Shown piece after piece: positions 25,083 through 32,813 of a DNA stretch of 61,316 bases. The stretch lies in the NCBI RefSeq assembly GCF_000819765.1, contig NZ_CDBT01000017.1:764-62079 (forward strand), written 5' to 3'. Source of the DNA: Aeromonas bivalvium (GTDB lineage Bacteria; Pseudomonadota; Gammaproteobacteria; Enterobacterales; Aeromonadaceae). Both the position numbers and the translations under genes were made by a program. The first letter of the stretch is position 1. Each line of letters opens with the position of its first letter. The notes beneath the pieces are model-generated. The model was given only the letters and a program-made list of their open reading frames with translations. It made no database searches and was not told the origin of the DNA.

Positions 25083-26114
25083 TTACAGCGTGCGGCGGCT
25101 CTTGATCAGCAGCCAGATGAAGAAGGGGGCACCGAGCAGTGCCGTGATGATGCCCACCGGCAGCTCGGCCGGCGCCAGCAGGGTGCGGGCCAGCATGTCG
25201 GCCCCCAGCAGCAGGGCGGCGCCCACCAGGGCACTGAGCGGCAGCAGCCTGACATGGTTGGGGCCGGTCAGCAGCCGCACCAGGTGGGGCACAACCAGGC
25301 CGACGAAGCCGATCATGCCGGCCACCGCCACGGCCACCCCCACTCCCACGGCGGTGAGCAGTATCAGTCGGCGCTTGAGGGCCTGCACATTGACCCCCAG
25401 GTGACGGGCCTCTCCTTCCCCCAGCAGCAGGGCATTGAGAGGGCCGGCATCGCGCATGAACAACAGCAGCAGCAGGGCGAGGGCCGCCAGTGACAGGGCG
25501 ACATCGGCGGGTTTGCCCGCCGCCAGGGTGCCCAGTTGCCAGAGGCTGAGGTCGCGCAGCATCTGATCGTCGGCGAGATAGGTGAGCAGGCCGATCACCG
25601 CGAAGGAGAAGGCCGTGATGGCGACCCCCGCCAGCAACATGACGGTGACCGAGGTGCCCCCCTCCCGGGAGCCCAGCAAATAGACCAGGGTGGTGGTCAG
25701 CGCCCCGCCGAGGAAGGCAAACAGGGGGAGCAGGCCGATGCCGAGCAGGCTCTGCAGCTGCTGGCCCAGGGGGGCCAGCAGCACTATGGCCAGGGCGGCG
25801 CCCAGCGCCGCGCCGCCGGAGACGCCAATGATGCCGGGGTCGGCCAGGGGGTTGCGAAACAGCCCCTGCATCACGGCCCCGCAGAGGCCGAGCATGCCCC
25901 CCACCGCGATGCAGAGCAGGGTGCGCGGCAGGCGGATCTCCTGCACGATCAAGATCTTGTGCGCTTCAATTCCACTCTCCTGCCCGGCCAGCAGGGCGCG
26001 CAGGCTCTCGCCGAGGGAGAGGGCAAGGGGGCCGGTGGCCAGCGACCCGACCAGCAGCAGTGCCAGCAGGCCGCCGCTGAGGGTGATGAGCCAGGGCAGT
26101 GGCAGGCGCATCAT
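25083..26114 (-). CDS. hmuU: heme ABC transporter permease HmuU
   Basis: A 343-residue FecCD-family permease with about 9-10 membrane helices. Family segments include RLPRTLLCIAVGGMLGLCGA near the N-terminus, NPLADPGIIGVSGGAALGA in the middle and GMIGFVGLVVPHLVR later, the last contacting the ATPase. With HmuT and HmuV it moves heme from periplasm to cytoplasm. The ATG at 26114 overlaps the hmuT stop (ATGA); an in-frame start 18 bases earlier lies inside hmuT. Confidence 0.9.
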   Translation of the reverse strand: MMRLPLPWLITLSGGLLALLLVGSLATGPLALSLGESLRALLAGQESGIEAHKILIVQEIRLPRTLLCIAVGGMLGLCGAVMQGLFRNPLADPGIIGVSGGAALGAALAIVLLAPLGQQLQSLLGIGLLPLFAFLGGALTTTLVYLLGSREGGTSVTVMLLAGVAITAFSFAVIGLLTYLADDQMLRDLSLWQLGTLAAGKPADVALSLAALALLLLLFMRDAGPLNALLLGEGEARHLGVNVQALKRRLILLTAVGVGVAVAVAGMIGFVGLVVPHLVRLLTGPNHVRLLPLSALVGAALLLGADMLARTLLAPAELPVGIITALLGAPFFIWLLIKSRRTL

Positions 26115-26950
26115 GACCCCTGCTTGATCCACTGGGCTATCTGGGCCGCCTGCTGCAAGGAGCGCAGACTGAGGCCCCCTTGCAGGGCCTGGCCGTCGAT
26201 GGCGTGGATGGCGCCCCGTCTGCCCGCCGGGGTGGCGGCCAGTGCCGGTACCTGGGCCAGCACGCTGGCCGGATCCTGATACAGCTGCCAGTCGCGGCCG
26301 CTCACCAGCACCAGATCCGGTTGCAACTCGATCAGGGATTCGGCGGACACAGGCTTGTAGTCCCGCAACTGGGCGACCGGATTGACGCCGCCCGCCAGGG
26401 TGAGCAGGGCGCTGGCGGTGGTATTGCCCCCGGCGATGCTGGTGGGCTGGCCCTTGTGCAGCAGCAGGAAGGCGACCTTGAGGGGCTGGTTCCCGCTCGC
26501 CTGGGCGGCCAGGGCGTCGCTCTGGGCCTGGATCTCGGCCTGCAAACGGGTACCGGCGGCCGGATCCCCCAGCAGCCGGGCCAGGGTCTCGATCCGCGCG
26601 TTCAGGTTGGCCAGGGTCGGCGCCGTCTCCAGCACCTTCACCTCGACCCCGGCCCGGCGCAGCTGATCCAGCACAGGGGCCGGCCCCATCTCGTCGCTGC
26701 CGATCAGCCGGGTCGGGGCCAGGCTGAGGATCCCCTCCGCGGCCAGGGCGCGGTGATAGCCGACCCTGGGCAGCCCCTTGGGCTCCGGGCTGCTGATGTC
26801 GGTGGCGATCAGGCTGGATTGGCCGCCGAGCGCCAGTATGAGTTCAGTGGTGGCCGGGCCTATGCTGACGATACGTTCCTGTGCGCCTGCTGGCAGGGCC
26901 ATGACCGAACAGCCGAGCAGGGTGAGTGCGAGGGCAAGACGAGGGCCCAT
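26111..26950 (-). CDS. hmuT: periplasmic heme-binding protein HmuT
   Basis: A 279-residue cluster A-type binding protein with a signal peptide (MGPRLALALTLLGCSVMALP, cleavage near AGAQE). The mature protein begins RIVSIGPATTELILALG, the usual HmuT opening, and has no TonB-like part. It would bind heme released by the outer-membrane receptor and pass it to HmuUV. I chose ATG 26950, which has a GGAGG ribosome site and starts the signal peptide; the ATG at 26998 lies further upstream without benefit. It is divergent from hutX across a strong Fur-like site. Confidence 0.9.
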   Translation of the reverse strand: MGPRLALALTLLGCSVMALPAGAQERIVSIGPATTELILALGGQSSLIATDISSPEPKGLPRVGYHRALAAEGILSLAPTRLIGSDEMGPAPVLDQLRRAGVEVKVLETAPTLANLNARIETLARLLGDPAAGTRLQAEIQAQSDALAAQASGNQPLKVAFLLLHKGQPTSIAGGNTTASALLTLAGGVNPVAQLRDYKPVSAESLIELQPDLVLVSGRDWQLYQDPASVLAQVPALAATPAGRRGAIHAIDGQALQGGLSLRSLQQAAQIAQWIKQGS

Positions 26951-27010
26951 GCTAACCTCCGAGGGTAAATGAAGTTGGGTTTGCGCCGAGAATATCAAGC
27001 CGAAGGAGAA

Positions 27011-27046
27011 AATGCACTGATAATGAAACTGATTATCAATTGCATT
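27011..27046. promoter_or_regulatory. Fur-type operator between hmuT and hutX, with nested inverted repeat
   Basis: TGATAAT (27018-27024) and ATTATCA (27032-27038) are perfect inverted halves matching Fur boxes. An outer pair AATGCA/TGCATT (27011-27016 and 27041-27046) extends the symmetry to 36 bases. It lies between two divergent heme operons and probably represses both when iron is sufficient. Confidence 0.8.
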
Positions 27047-27117
27047 GGTTTTGCGGCTTGATTAGAGTATCCGCCATGACAGTCGAGGGGTGGCAAACCC
27101 CTCCCAAGGGAGAACCC

Positions 27118-27630
27118 ATGAGCATTGCACAACGCATCCAGGCGCTGCTGGAACAAGATCCCGGCGCCCATCCATCCAGCCTGGCGACCCAGCTGGCGGT
27201 CAGCGAGTGGGAGGTGGTGCGCCATCTGCCGTCCGAGCTGGTGACCCGGGTGCCCGCCGAGCAGGCCGAGGCCCTGCTGGCGGACCTGGCCAATTGGGGC
27301 CAGGTGACCACCATCGTCGAATCCGACGGATCCATCTTCGAGGTGAAGGCCCCCTTCCCCAAGGGCAAGCAGGCCCGCGGCTACTACAACCTGATGGGAC
27401 GAGACGGCGAGATGCACGGCCATCTCAAGCTCGACAAGGTGGTCGGCATTGCCCTGGTCAGCAAGCTGTTCATGGGCAAGGAGGGACACTCCTTCCAGTT
27501 CTTTGGCGCCAGCGGCCGCTGCATCTTCAAGGTCTATCTGGGTCGGGACGAGCAGCGTCGGTTGCTGCCTGATCAGGTGGAACGTTTCATGGCCTTGCGC
27601 CACCAGTATCAAGAGGAAGTGAAAGCATGA
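27118..27630 (+). CDS. hutX: heme utilization carrier protein HutX
   Basis: A 170-residue cytosolic protein starting MSIAQRIQALLEQDPG, with an N-terminal helical part and a C-terminal heme-binding domain containing GYYNLMGRDGEMHGHLKLD and EGHSFQFFGASG. In Vibrio cholerae HutX binds heme and hands it to HutZ. The ATG at 27118 follows an AAGGGAG site and gives the family length; an in-frame ATG at 27076 would add residues without homologous character. hutZ overlaps its stop by 4 bases (ATGA), as expected. Confidence 0.88.
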   Translation: MSIAQRIQALLEQDPGAHPSSLATQLAVSEWEVVRHLPSELVTRVPAEQAEALLADLANWGQVTTIVESDGSIFEVKAPFPKGKQARGYYNLMGRDGEMHGHLKLDKVVGIALVSKLFMGKEGHSFQFFGASGRCIFKVYLGRDEQRRLLPDQVERFMALRHQYQEEVKA

Positions 27631-28184
27631 GTGAACGTCAGGAGCGTCTGCAGAACCGCCTGCAACCGGAGATCCGCGAGTTTCGCGATGGTTGCCGCAC
27701 CCTGCAGCTCGCCACTGTGGACAGCGAGGGCAGGCCCAACGCCAGCTACGCCCCCTTCGTGTTGCAGCAAGATGGCTACTATGTGCTCATCTCCGAGATT
27801 GCGCGCCATGCCCGCAATCTGCAGCAGGTGCCCAGGGTCTCCCTGATGCTGATCGAGGACGAAACCGGCGCCCGCGAGCTGTTCGCCCGCAAGCGTCTCA
27901 CCTTCGATGCGCTGGCCGAGGTGGTGGCGCGGGACGACCCACGCTGGGGCCAGGCGATTGCCGCGCTGGAGGGGCGCTTTGGCGACATCGTCAAGGGTCT
28001 CTCCAACCTCAAGGACTTCGTGCTGTTTCGCCTCAAGCCCGAGCAGGGGCTGTTCGTCAAGGGCTTCGGCCAGGCGTTCCAGGTCTCCGGCGACGAGCTG
28101 GTGGACTTCGTCCATCTGGCGGAGGGCCACAGGCGCATCGACAACGGTGCCGAGTTGACCCGCGAGACAGACGCACCGGTCTGA
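27627..28184 (+). CDS. hutZ: heme utilization protein HutZ
   Basis: A 185-residue pyridoxamine-phosphate-oxidase-fold protein. Family segments are the N-terminal LQLATVDSEGRPNASYAPFV and the C-terminal FGQAFQVSGDELVDF with the HLAEGH motif; a His in this region binds heme in V. cholerae HutZ. It degrades or stores heme in the cytoplasm. It overlaps hutX by 4 bases and ends in front of a strong terminator. Confidence 0.88.
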   Translation: MSERQERLQNRLQPEIREFRDGCRTLQLATVDSEGRPNASYAPFVLQQDGYYVLISEIARHARNLQQVPRVSLMLIEDETGARELFARKRLTFDALAEVVARDDPRWGQAIAALEGRFGDIVKGLSNLKDFVLFRLKPEQGLFVKGFGQAFQVSGDELVDFVHLAEGHRRIDNGAELTRETDAPV

Positions 28185-28202
28185 CGAGGGGAGATGAAAT
28201 GA

Positions 28203-28230
28203 AAAACGGACAGCCCAGGCTGTCCGTTTT
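28203..28230. terminator. bidirectional terminator after hutZ
   Basis: AAAACGGACAGC and GCTGTCCGTTTT form a 12-bp stem with T-runs for hutZ and, on the other strand, for the lipoprotein operon ending at 28245. Confidence 0.8.
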
Positions 28231-28244
28231 GATTGATGGGCCCA

Positions 28245-28646
28245 TTAGCCTTGCCAGTTGCCCCGGTTGGGGAAGGCCTGGCGGTCGGCGTCGCTGGCGG
28301 TCTCGTTGCACTCCCCCCTGATGCGCCAGGAGGTCTGGCTCAGCACGATGAAGCCCTGATGGCAGTAGCCCCTTTGCTCCAGGGTGTGCTGGAGCTGGGC
28401 ATCCTGCAAGGCGGTGCGCCGCTCCAGCAGGCTCTTCTGGCGCTGCAATTTGCCGCCATCCTCATCCTGCAGCCGGGTGGGCAGCGTCTCCAGTGGCGCG
28501 GCTTCAAACAGGAAGCGCTTGCTGCCCTCTTCGTTGATATGGGTGCTGAACAGCGGCGCCGGCTGATCCGATGGTGGCGTGAAACCACAGCCGGTCAGGA
28601 CCGGCACCATGGCAAGCAGCAGGGCGCAGGGGAGGGGAAGTCTCAT
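28245..28646 (-). CDS. small hypothetical lipoprotein
   Basis: A 133-residue protein with a lipoprotein signal (MRLPLPCALLLAMVPVLTGCG, lipobox LTGC). Four further Cys residues and a charged helical middle (GKLQRQKSLLERRTALQDAQ) follow. No family is recognised. It is the last gene of a ChaN - isochorismatase - lipoprotein set on the minus strand; the gap to the preceding hydrolase is zero bases. Position next to heme genes suggests, but does not show, an envelope role in iron uptake. Confidence 0.65.
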   Translation of the reverse strand: MRLPLPCALLLAMVPVLTGCGFTPPSDQPAPLFSTHINEEGSKRFLFEAAPLETLPTRLQDEDGGKLQRQKSLLERRTALQDAQLQHTLEQRGYCHQGFIVLSQTSWRIRGECNETASDADRQAFPNRGNWQG

Positions 28647-29171
28647 TCAGATGATCTGATCCGTGGGTTGCACCAGGACGCGGCGATCACCCGGCAGGGC
28701 CAGGTTTTCCCACATCCAGTTGTGATGGGTGATGATGTCGTCCGCACCCAGGTGGGGGCGATCGGCCGTGGTGTGGGCGTCCCGGGCCACAGTGACCTCG
28801 AAGCCGTGGGAGGCGGCGCTGCGCACCGTGGTGTCGACGCAAAAGTCGGTGGCGCAGCCGCACAGGATCAGCCTGTCCACGCTCTGCTCCGCCAGCAGGA
28901 AACCGAGTTCGGTATCGAGGAAGCTGTCGCAGGCGCGCTTGCGAACCCGGCTGTCGGCGGGCCTGGGGGAGAGGGCGGCATGGATCTGCCAGGCCGGGCT
29001 GCCGGGCTCAAGTTCGCCACCCGGCTCGTCATGCTGCACATAGATGACGCGCCCGCCGCCCTGGCGCACCCCCTCGGTCAGGCGGTTGATATTGGCCAGC
29101 ACCTGCGCGTCCTGGTGACGCGGTTGCTCGAACAGCCCTTGTTGCACATCGATAACCAGTAACACGTCCAT
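28647..29171 (-). CDS. isochorismatase-family cysteine hydrolase
   Basis: A 174-residue hydrolase of the isochorismatase/nicotinamidase fold. The catalytic Asp lies in MDVLLVIDVQQGLF, and the catalytic Cys in LILCGCATDFCVDTT; a Lys in the middle (RVRKRACDSF) completes the usual triad. Substrate is unknown: small amidases and nicotinamidases share this fold, so siderophore isochorismatase is not implied. I chose ATG 29171 with GAGGAG upstream over the in-frame GTG at 29177. It lies 100 bases downstream of the ChaN-type gene on the same strand. Confidence 0.8.
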   Translation of the reverse strand: MDVLLVIDVQQGLFEQPRHQDAQVLANINRLTEGVRQGGGRVIYVQHDEPGGELEPGSPAWQIHAALSPRPADSRVRKRACDSFLDTELGFLLAEQSVDRLILCGCATDFCVDTTVRSAASHGFEVTVARDAHTTADRPHLGADDIITHHNWMWENLALPGDRRVLVQPTDQII

Positions 29172-29271
29172 ATGCACTCCTCGTGCTGTTCATCGTTGGC
29201 CCTTGCGGGCCTTGGGATAGACGGGGGTTACCCTGTCATGGCGCGAGCGGGTGCCGGCTTGCCCGCGCCGC

Positions 29272-30249
29272 TCAGTCAGCCTGGGATTGCAACCACTGGG
29301 TACAGTCCCGTTGCCGGGACCGATGCAGCGTGCCCATATCTTGCTTCATTTCCCCCTCGCTTTGCCAGCGTTTGGGCAAGGGTGCCATGGTGACCCGCAC
29401 CTCGGGGGCCCGTCCCGGCACAGGTTCAGCCGTGGTGACGGGGACCACCAGGCTGACCTTGAGGGCCGGATTGCGGCTGGCGATGCGGCTGGCGAGGCCA
29501 AGCCCTCCCTCCACGTGGAAGTTGCCGGCGATGTGCATGATGCGTCTGCCCGGATGGCTGGCCAGGTAGTCCACCATGGATTCGGCCATGGTGTCATCCC
29601 AGCTGGTCTGGGCGGCGAAGCGGCGGGCATTGCCGTCCGCATCCCCATGGTGCAGGGAGGCCATGAACTTCTGGCGATAGGGGTCATCGCCCAGGGTGAG
29701 GGTGCGTGCCAGCTGGCCGCGATAGACGGGGGCGAGCCGGTCGAGCCATGCCGGGCCTTCCTGACCGATGCAGCTCACCAAGGGCTTGGGGGCGTTGGCC
29801 GCGATGACGGCCAGGCCCTGCTCCTTGGCAAATTCCACCAGGGGGCGATAGTCGCTCTGGTAGTTGGGCCAGGCGTTGCCATCGCGGATGAGGGCCGCCT
29901 CACCGATGCGCCCGGCGAGATAGGCATCGAGCACCGGCTGGGCGTCGCGACCGAACTGCTCCATGGAGAGCGCCAGGGCCCGGCCATGGTCGCGGCTCTG
30001 GCGCTGCAAGCCGGCCAGCAGCTGGGCCTCGAGCAGGTGGGCGGCCGGATGGCTGTGCAACTCCCCCACCAGCACTATGTCGGCGTCCCTGACCCTGCCC
30101 AGTGCTTGCTGCAGGGTCAGTGTCTCGCCGTCTGCCGAGCTCAATCGGTAGTCGTAGAGGGTGCCGGTCAGGGGAGGGGTGGGGGATGGGGGGCTTGCGC
30201 AGGCCCAGAGCAGCAGGGGCAGCGTCAGCAAGGTCAGGGATCGGATCAT
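29272..30249 (-). CDS. ChaN-family heme-associated lipoprotein
   Basis: A 325-residue lipoprotein (signal MIRSLTLLTLPLLLWACAS, lipobox LWAC). ChaN family proteins have a TIKI/EreA-like fold with conserved VLVGELHSHPAAHLLEAQLL near residue 60 and MHIAGNFHVEGGLGLA near 235, both with His residues that can bind heme. In Campylobacter ChaN binds two hemes and is iron-regulated. Here it is divergent from the heme receptor across Fur-type repeats, which supports a heme-uptake role. Membrane side (inner or outer) cannot be told from sequence. Confidence 0.82.
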   Translation of the reverse strand: MIRSLTLLTLPLLLWACASPPSPTPPLTGTLYDYRLSSADGETLTLQQALGRVRDADIVLVGELHSHPAAHLLEAQLLAGLQRQSRDHGRALALSMEQFGRDAQPVLDAYLAGRIGEAALIRDGNAWPNYQSDYRPLVEFAKEQGLAVIAANAPKPLVSCIGQEGPAWLDRLAPVYRGQLARTLTLGDDPYRQKFMASLHHGDADGNARRFAAQTSWDDTMAESMVDYLASHPGRRIMHIAGNFHVEGGLGLASRIASRNPALKVSLVVPVTTAEPVPGRAPEVRVTMAPLPKRWQSEGEMKQDMGTLHRSRQRDCTQWLQSQAD

Positions 30250-30347
30250 GGTCTCTCACGACAAGGTTGGTCAGCCAGCATCAGCATGGCAGAGGTGGCG
30301 TCATGATGACAGGGGGGCTCAGGGGGATGCAAATAAATCACAACAAA

Positions 30348-30366
30348 AATGATAACCATTATCATT
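30348..30366. promoter_or_regulatory. Fur box 1 between the ChaN and receptor genes
   Basis: AATGATAA, CCA and TTATCATT make a perfect 19-base 8-3-8 inverted repeat with Fur-box core sequence. It lies 98 bases upstream of the ChaN-type ATG and 64 bases upstream of the receptor start. Confidence 0.8.
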
Positions 30367-30400
30367 GATCTTTCCGTCGCGCTGGGTAAGATGCATGCCG

Positions 30401-30417
30401 TTGATAACTATTCTCAA
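30401..30417. promoter_or_regulatory. Fur box 2 close to the receptor start
   Basis: TTGATAA, CTA and TTCTCAA form an imperfect 7-3-7 inverted repeat (6 of 7 matches) resembling a weaker Fur box, 13 bases before the receptor start codon and so near the ribosome site. Confidence 0.5.
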
Positions 30418-30429
30418 TAAGGACATGCA

Positions 30430-32535
30430 GTGGCTCACATAACACCCCCCACCCAGATTGCGATCGCGGTCATGGCCGCCCTTAGCCTCCCGGTTCAGGC
30501 GGCGCAGCCGACTCACTCCCGCGGCAATGACGATGTCATGGTGGTCAGCGGCTCCCGGATGGAGCAGAAGCTGGAAGATGTCTCGGGCCCCATCACGGTG
30601 ATCACGGCCGAACAGATCGAAGAGCAGCTGGTCAGCAACGTCGCCGACCTGTTCCGCTACCAGCCCGGGGTGACAGTGGTGGGCGGCGCCGGCGATGCCC
30701 AGACCTTCGTGGTGCGCGGCATGGGGGAGAACCGGGTCAAGACGGTGCGCGACGGCGTGCGCCAGAATGATGCCTACAAGAACGGCGGTGTGGGGCAGAG
30801 CTACTTCGATACCGACATGATCAAGCAGGTGGAGGTGGTCAAGGGACCGGCATCCGCCGCCTACGGCTCCGATGCCCTGGGTGGGGTCATCGCCATCACC
30901 ACCAAGGATGCCAGCGATTTTCTCAAGGGGCGCGACAGCTATCTGGATGCCACCACAGGCTATGCCTCCAGCAGCCACCAGAACATGGCCGGTTTCACCG
31001 GCGCCCTGCGCAGCGGCGAGTTCGAGCACCTGCTGCGCTACACCTGGCGCGACGGCGGTGTGACCCAGAACTATGACGGCGACAAGAACGAGTTCGACAT
31101 CGCCAGCCAGGCGGTGCTGTTCAAGAGCCGGTGGGACATGAGCGAGGATCAGTTCCTCAAGCTGACCGTCGACTACTTCACCGAAGATGAGGATCCGGAT
31201 GCGGTCGATCTGACCAAGTCAGGCTCCGTCTTCAATCAGCCGATCACCGACAAGGAGACGGACAACCTCTCTCTGATGCTGGATCACGGCATCGCCCTGA
31301 ATGCCCCCTGGGTCGATCGCATCGACAGCAAGCTTTACTACGCCCGCACCAAGCAGACCCTGGATCAGTACGCCTCCTCCAAGTACCCGGTCAATCCGCG
31401 CAACCCCTATGTGACCAAGAACTCCCTCGATCACAACGGTTTCGAGCAGGAGAGTCTGGGGGCCCAGGTGAAGTTCAGCAAGGCGCTGGCGAGTCAGCGT
31501 CTGGCCTGGGGTCTGGAGTATGAGCACACCGACAACGAGCGGACCCGTGTCAAGGGGCCGGCCACGGCGGGGGACTTCGTCTCCTACAGCGAGCTGAGCT
31601 TCCCCTCCACCACCAGCGAACACGGCGCCCTCTGGGCGTTCGACGAGCTGAAGTTCGGCGAGCGCTGGGTGCTGACCCCAGGGCTGCGTTACGACTACTA
31701 CAAGATGACCCCGGACGAGGATCCCGCCTACACGGGAAACAAGCTCAAGGCCTTCTCCGAAGGGGAGCTCTCCCCCAAGCTGGGGCTGGTGTTCAAGGCA
31801 CACGAGGCGGCCAATCTGTTCGCCCAGTACAGCCATGGCTTCAAGGCGCCCATGTATGACAACGCCTTCTCCACCCTGAATCACCAGGCCTATGGCTATC
31901 GTATCGAGCCGAACCCGGATCTCAGCCCGGAGAGCAGCGACGGCATCGATCTGGGGGTACGCGGCAGCGACGGCGGGTTCAGCTATGAAGTGGCCACCTT
32001 CTACAACAAGTTTGACGACTTCATCGAGCTGGGCCAGGTCGGCAGCGAGGGCCGTACCGCCGTCTACCAGTACCGGAACCTGGACGAGGCGACCACCAAG
32101 GGGGTCGAGGCCAGGGCGGACTACTGGCTCAGCGATCTGGTCAACGTCTGGGGCAACCTGGCCTACATCGAGGGCAAGGACGGTGACGGCAACTACATCA
32201 ACAGCCTGAGCCCCCTCAATGGCAGCCTGGGCCTGCGTCTGGATCAGCCGAACTGGAACATCAACACGGCGCTGCGCTTTGCCGATGACATGAACAAGGT
32301 GGGCAAGGATGCCAGGGGCAACGACAACATCAAGAGCGCTGGCTGGGGCGTGGTGGATCTCTACGCCCAGTTCAAGCCGATGCAGGATCTGCAGCTCAAC
32401 GTCGGTGTCTTCAACCTGTTTGACAAGGAGTACGTCAGCTACGAGAGCATCACGGGTCTCTCCGCTACCACCAACGTCAGCAACCAGACCGAGCCGGGCC
32501 GCAACCTGAGCGCGCGGGTCAAGTACCAGTTCTGA
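30430..32535 (+). CDS. hutA: TonB-dependent heme/hemoglobin receptor (HutA/HupA type)
   Basis: A 701-residue outer-membrane receptor. A signal peptide (cleavage near PVQA-AQ) and a TonB-box-like DDVMVVSGSR are followed by a plug domain (VVRGMGENRVKTVRDGVRQND; VKGPASAAYGSDALGGVI) and a 22-strand barrel ending in YQF. The family of hemoglobin/transferrin/lactoferrin receptors fits best, and neighbouring hmu/hut genes point to heme or hemoglobin as substrate. The GTG start at 30430 follows AAGGA at a good distance. A strong terminator follows. Confidence 0.87.
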   Translation: MAHITPPTQIAIAVMAALSLPVQAAQPTHSRGNDDVMVVSGSRMEQKLEDVSGPITVITAEQIEEQLVSNVADLFRYQPGVTVVGGAGDAQTFVVRGMGENRVKTVRDGVRQNDAYKNGGVGQSYFDTDMIKQVEVVKGPASAAYGSDALGGVIAITTKDASDFLKGRDSYLDATTGYASSSHQNMAGFTGALRSGEFEHLLRYTWRDGGVTQNYDGDKNEFDIASQAVLFKSRWDMSEDQFLKLTVDYFTEDEDPDAVDLTKSGSVFNQPITDKETDNLSLMLDHGIALNAPWVDRIDSKLYYARTKQTLDQYASSKYPVNPRNPYVTKNSLDHNGFEQESLGAQVKFSKALASQRLAWGLEYEHTDNERTRVKGPATAGDFVSYSELSFPSTTSEHGALWAFDELKFGERWVLTPGLRYDYYKMTPDEDPAYTGNKLKAFSEGELSPKLGLVFKAHEAANLFAQYSHGFKAPMYDNAFSTLNHQAYGYRIEPNPDLSPESSDGIDLGVRGSDGGFSYEVATFYNKFDDFIELGQVGSEGRTAVYQYRNLDEATTKGVEARADYWLSDLVNVWGNLAYIEGKDGDGNYINSLSPLNGSLGLRLDQPNWNINTALRFADDMNKVGKDARGNDNIKSAGWGVVDLYAQFKPMQDLQLNVGVFNLFDKEYVSYESITGLSATTNVSNQTEPGRNLSARVKYQF

Positions 32536-32570
32536 GTGGCGCGAGCCGTGCACAGATATCCGATGAGTCA

Positions 32571-32591
32571 GGGGCCGCAAGGCCCCTTTTT
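32571..32591 (+). terminator. terminator after the heme receptor gene
   Basis: GGGGCC, GCAA loop and GGCCCC followed by five T. Confidence 0.8.
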
Positions 32592-32620
32592 CGTGGGGCG
32601 CGGCCAGCCGTGGGGCCGCC

Positions 32621-32707
32621 AAAAAGAAACCCGCCAGAAGCGGGTGGAAGGATTGCAACACTAACCAGGAGGAGGTGTTGTTCAATAGACACGGGTCCTC
32701 TGGCAAT
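32621..32707 (-). ncRNA. candidate small RNA with CCUCC loop and intrinsic terminator
   Basis: Read on the minus strand, a CAACAC/GTGTTG hairpin (32656-32680) exposes CTCCTCCTGG in its loop, and a second hairpin ACCCGC/GCGGGT (32629-32645) runs into TTTCTTTTT, an intrinsic terminator. A TAAAAT box at 32714-32719 could be the -10 element, giving an RNA of about 87 bases. The exposed CCUCC could pair with ribosome sites. On the plus strand the same loop reads AGGAGGAG, resembling a CsrA target. No known sRNA family is recognised; no -35 box is clear. Confidence 0.4.
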
Positions 32708-32813
32708 AGTTCAATTTTATTGATGTTTTTCATTTCGGCTGGCGTCCTGGTCACAGGATCCCCGGTCAAAAATCGGTTATCATCTGCGTCCCGTTTCGCT
32801 CCCCTGAGGCCCT

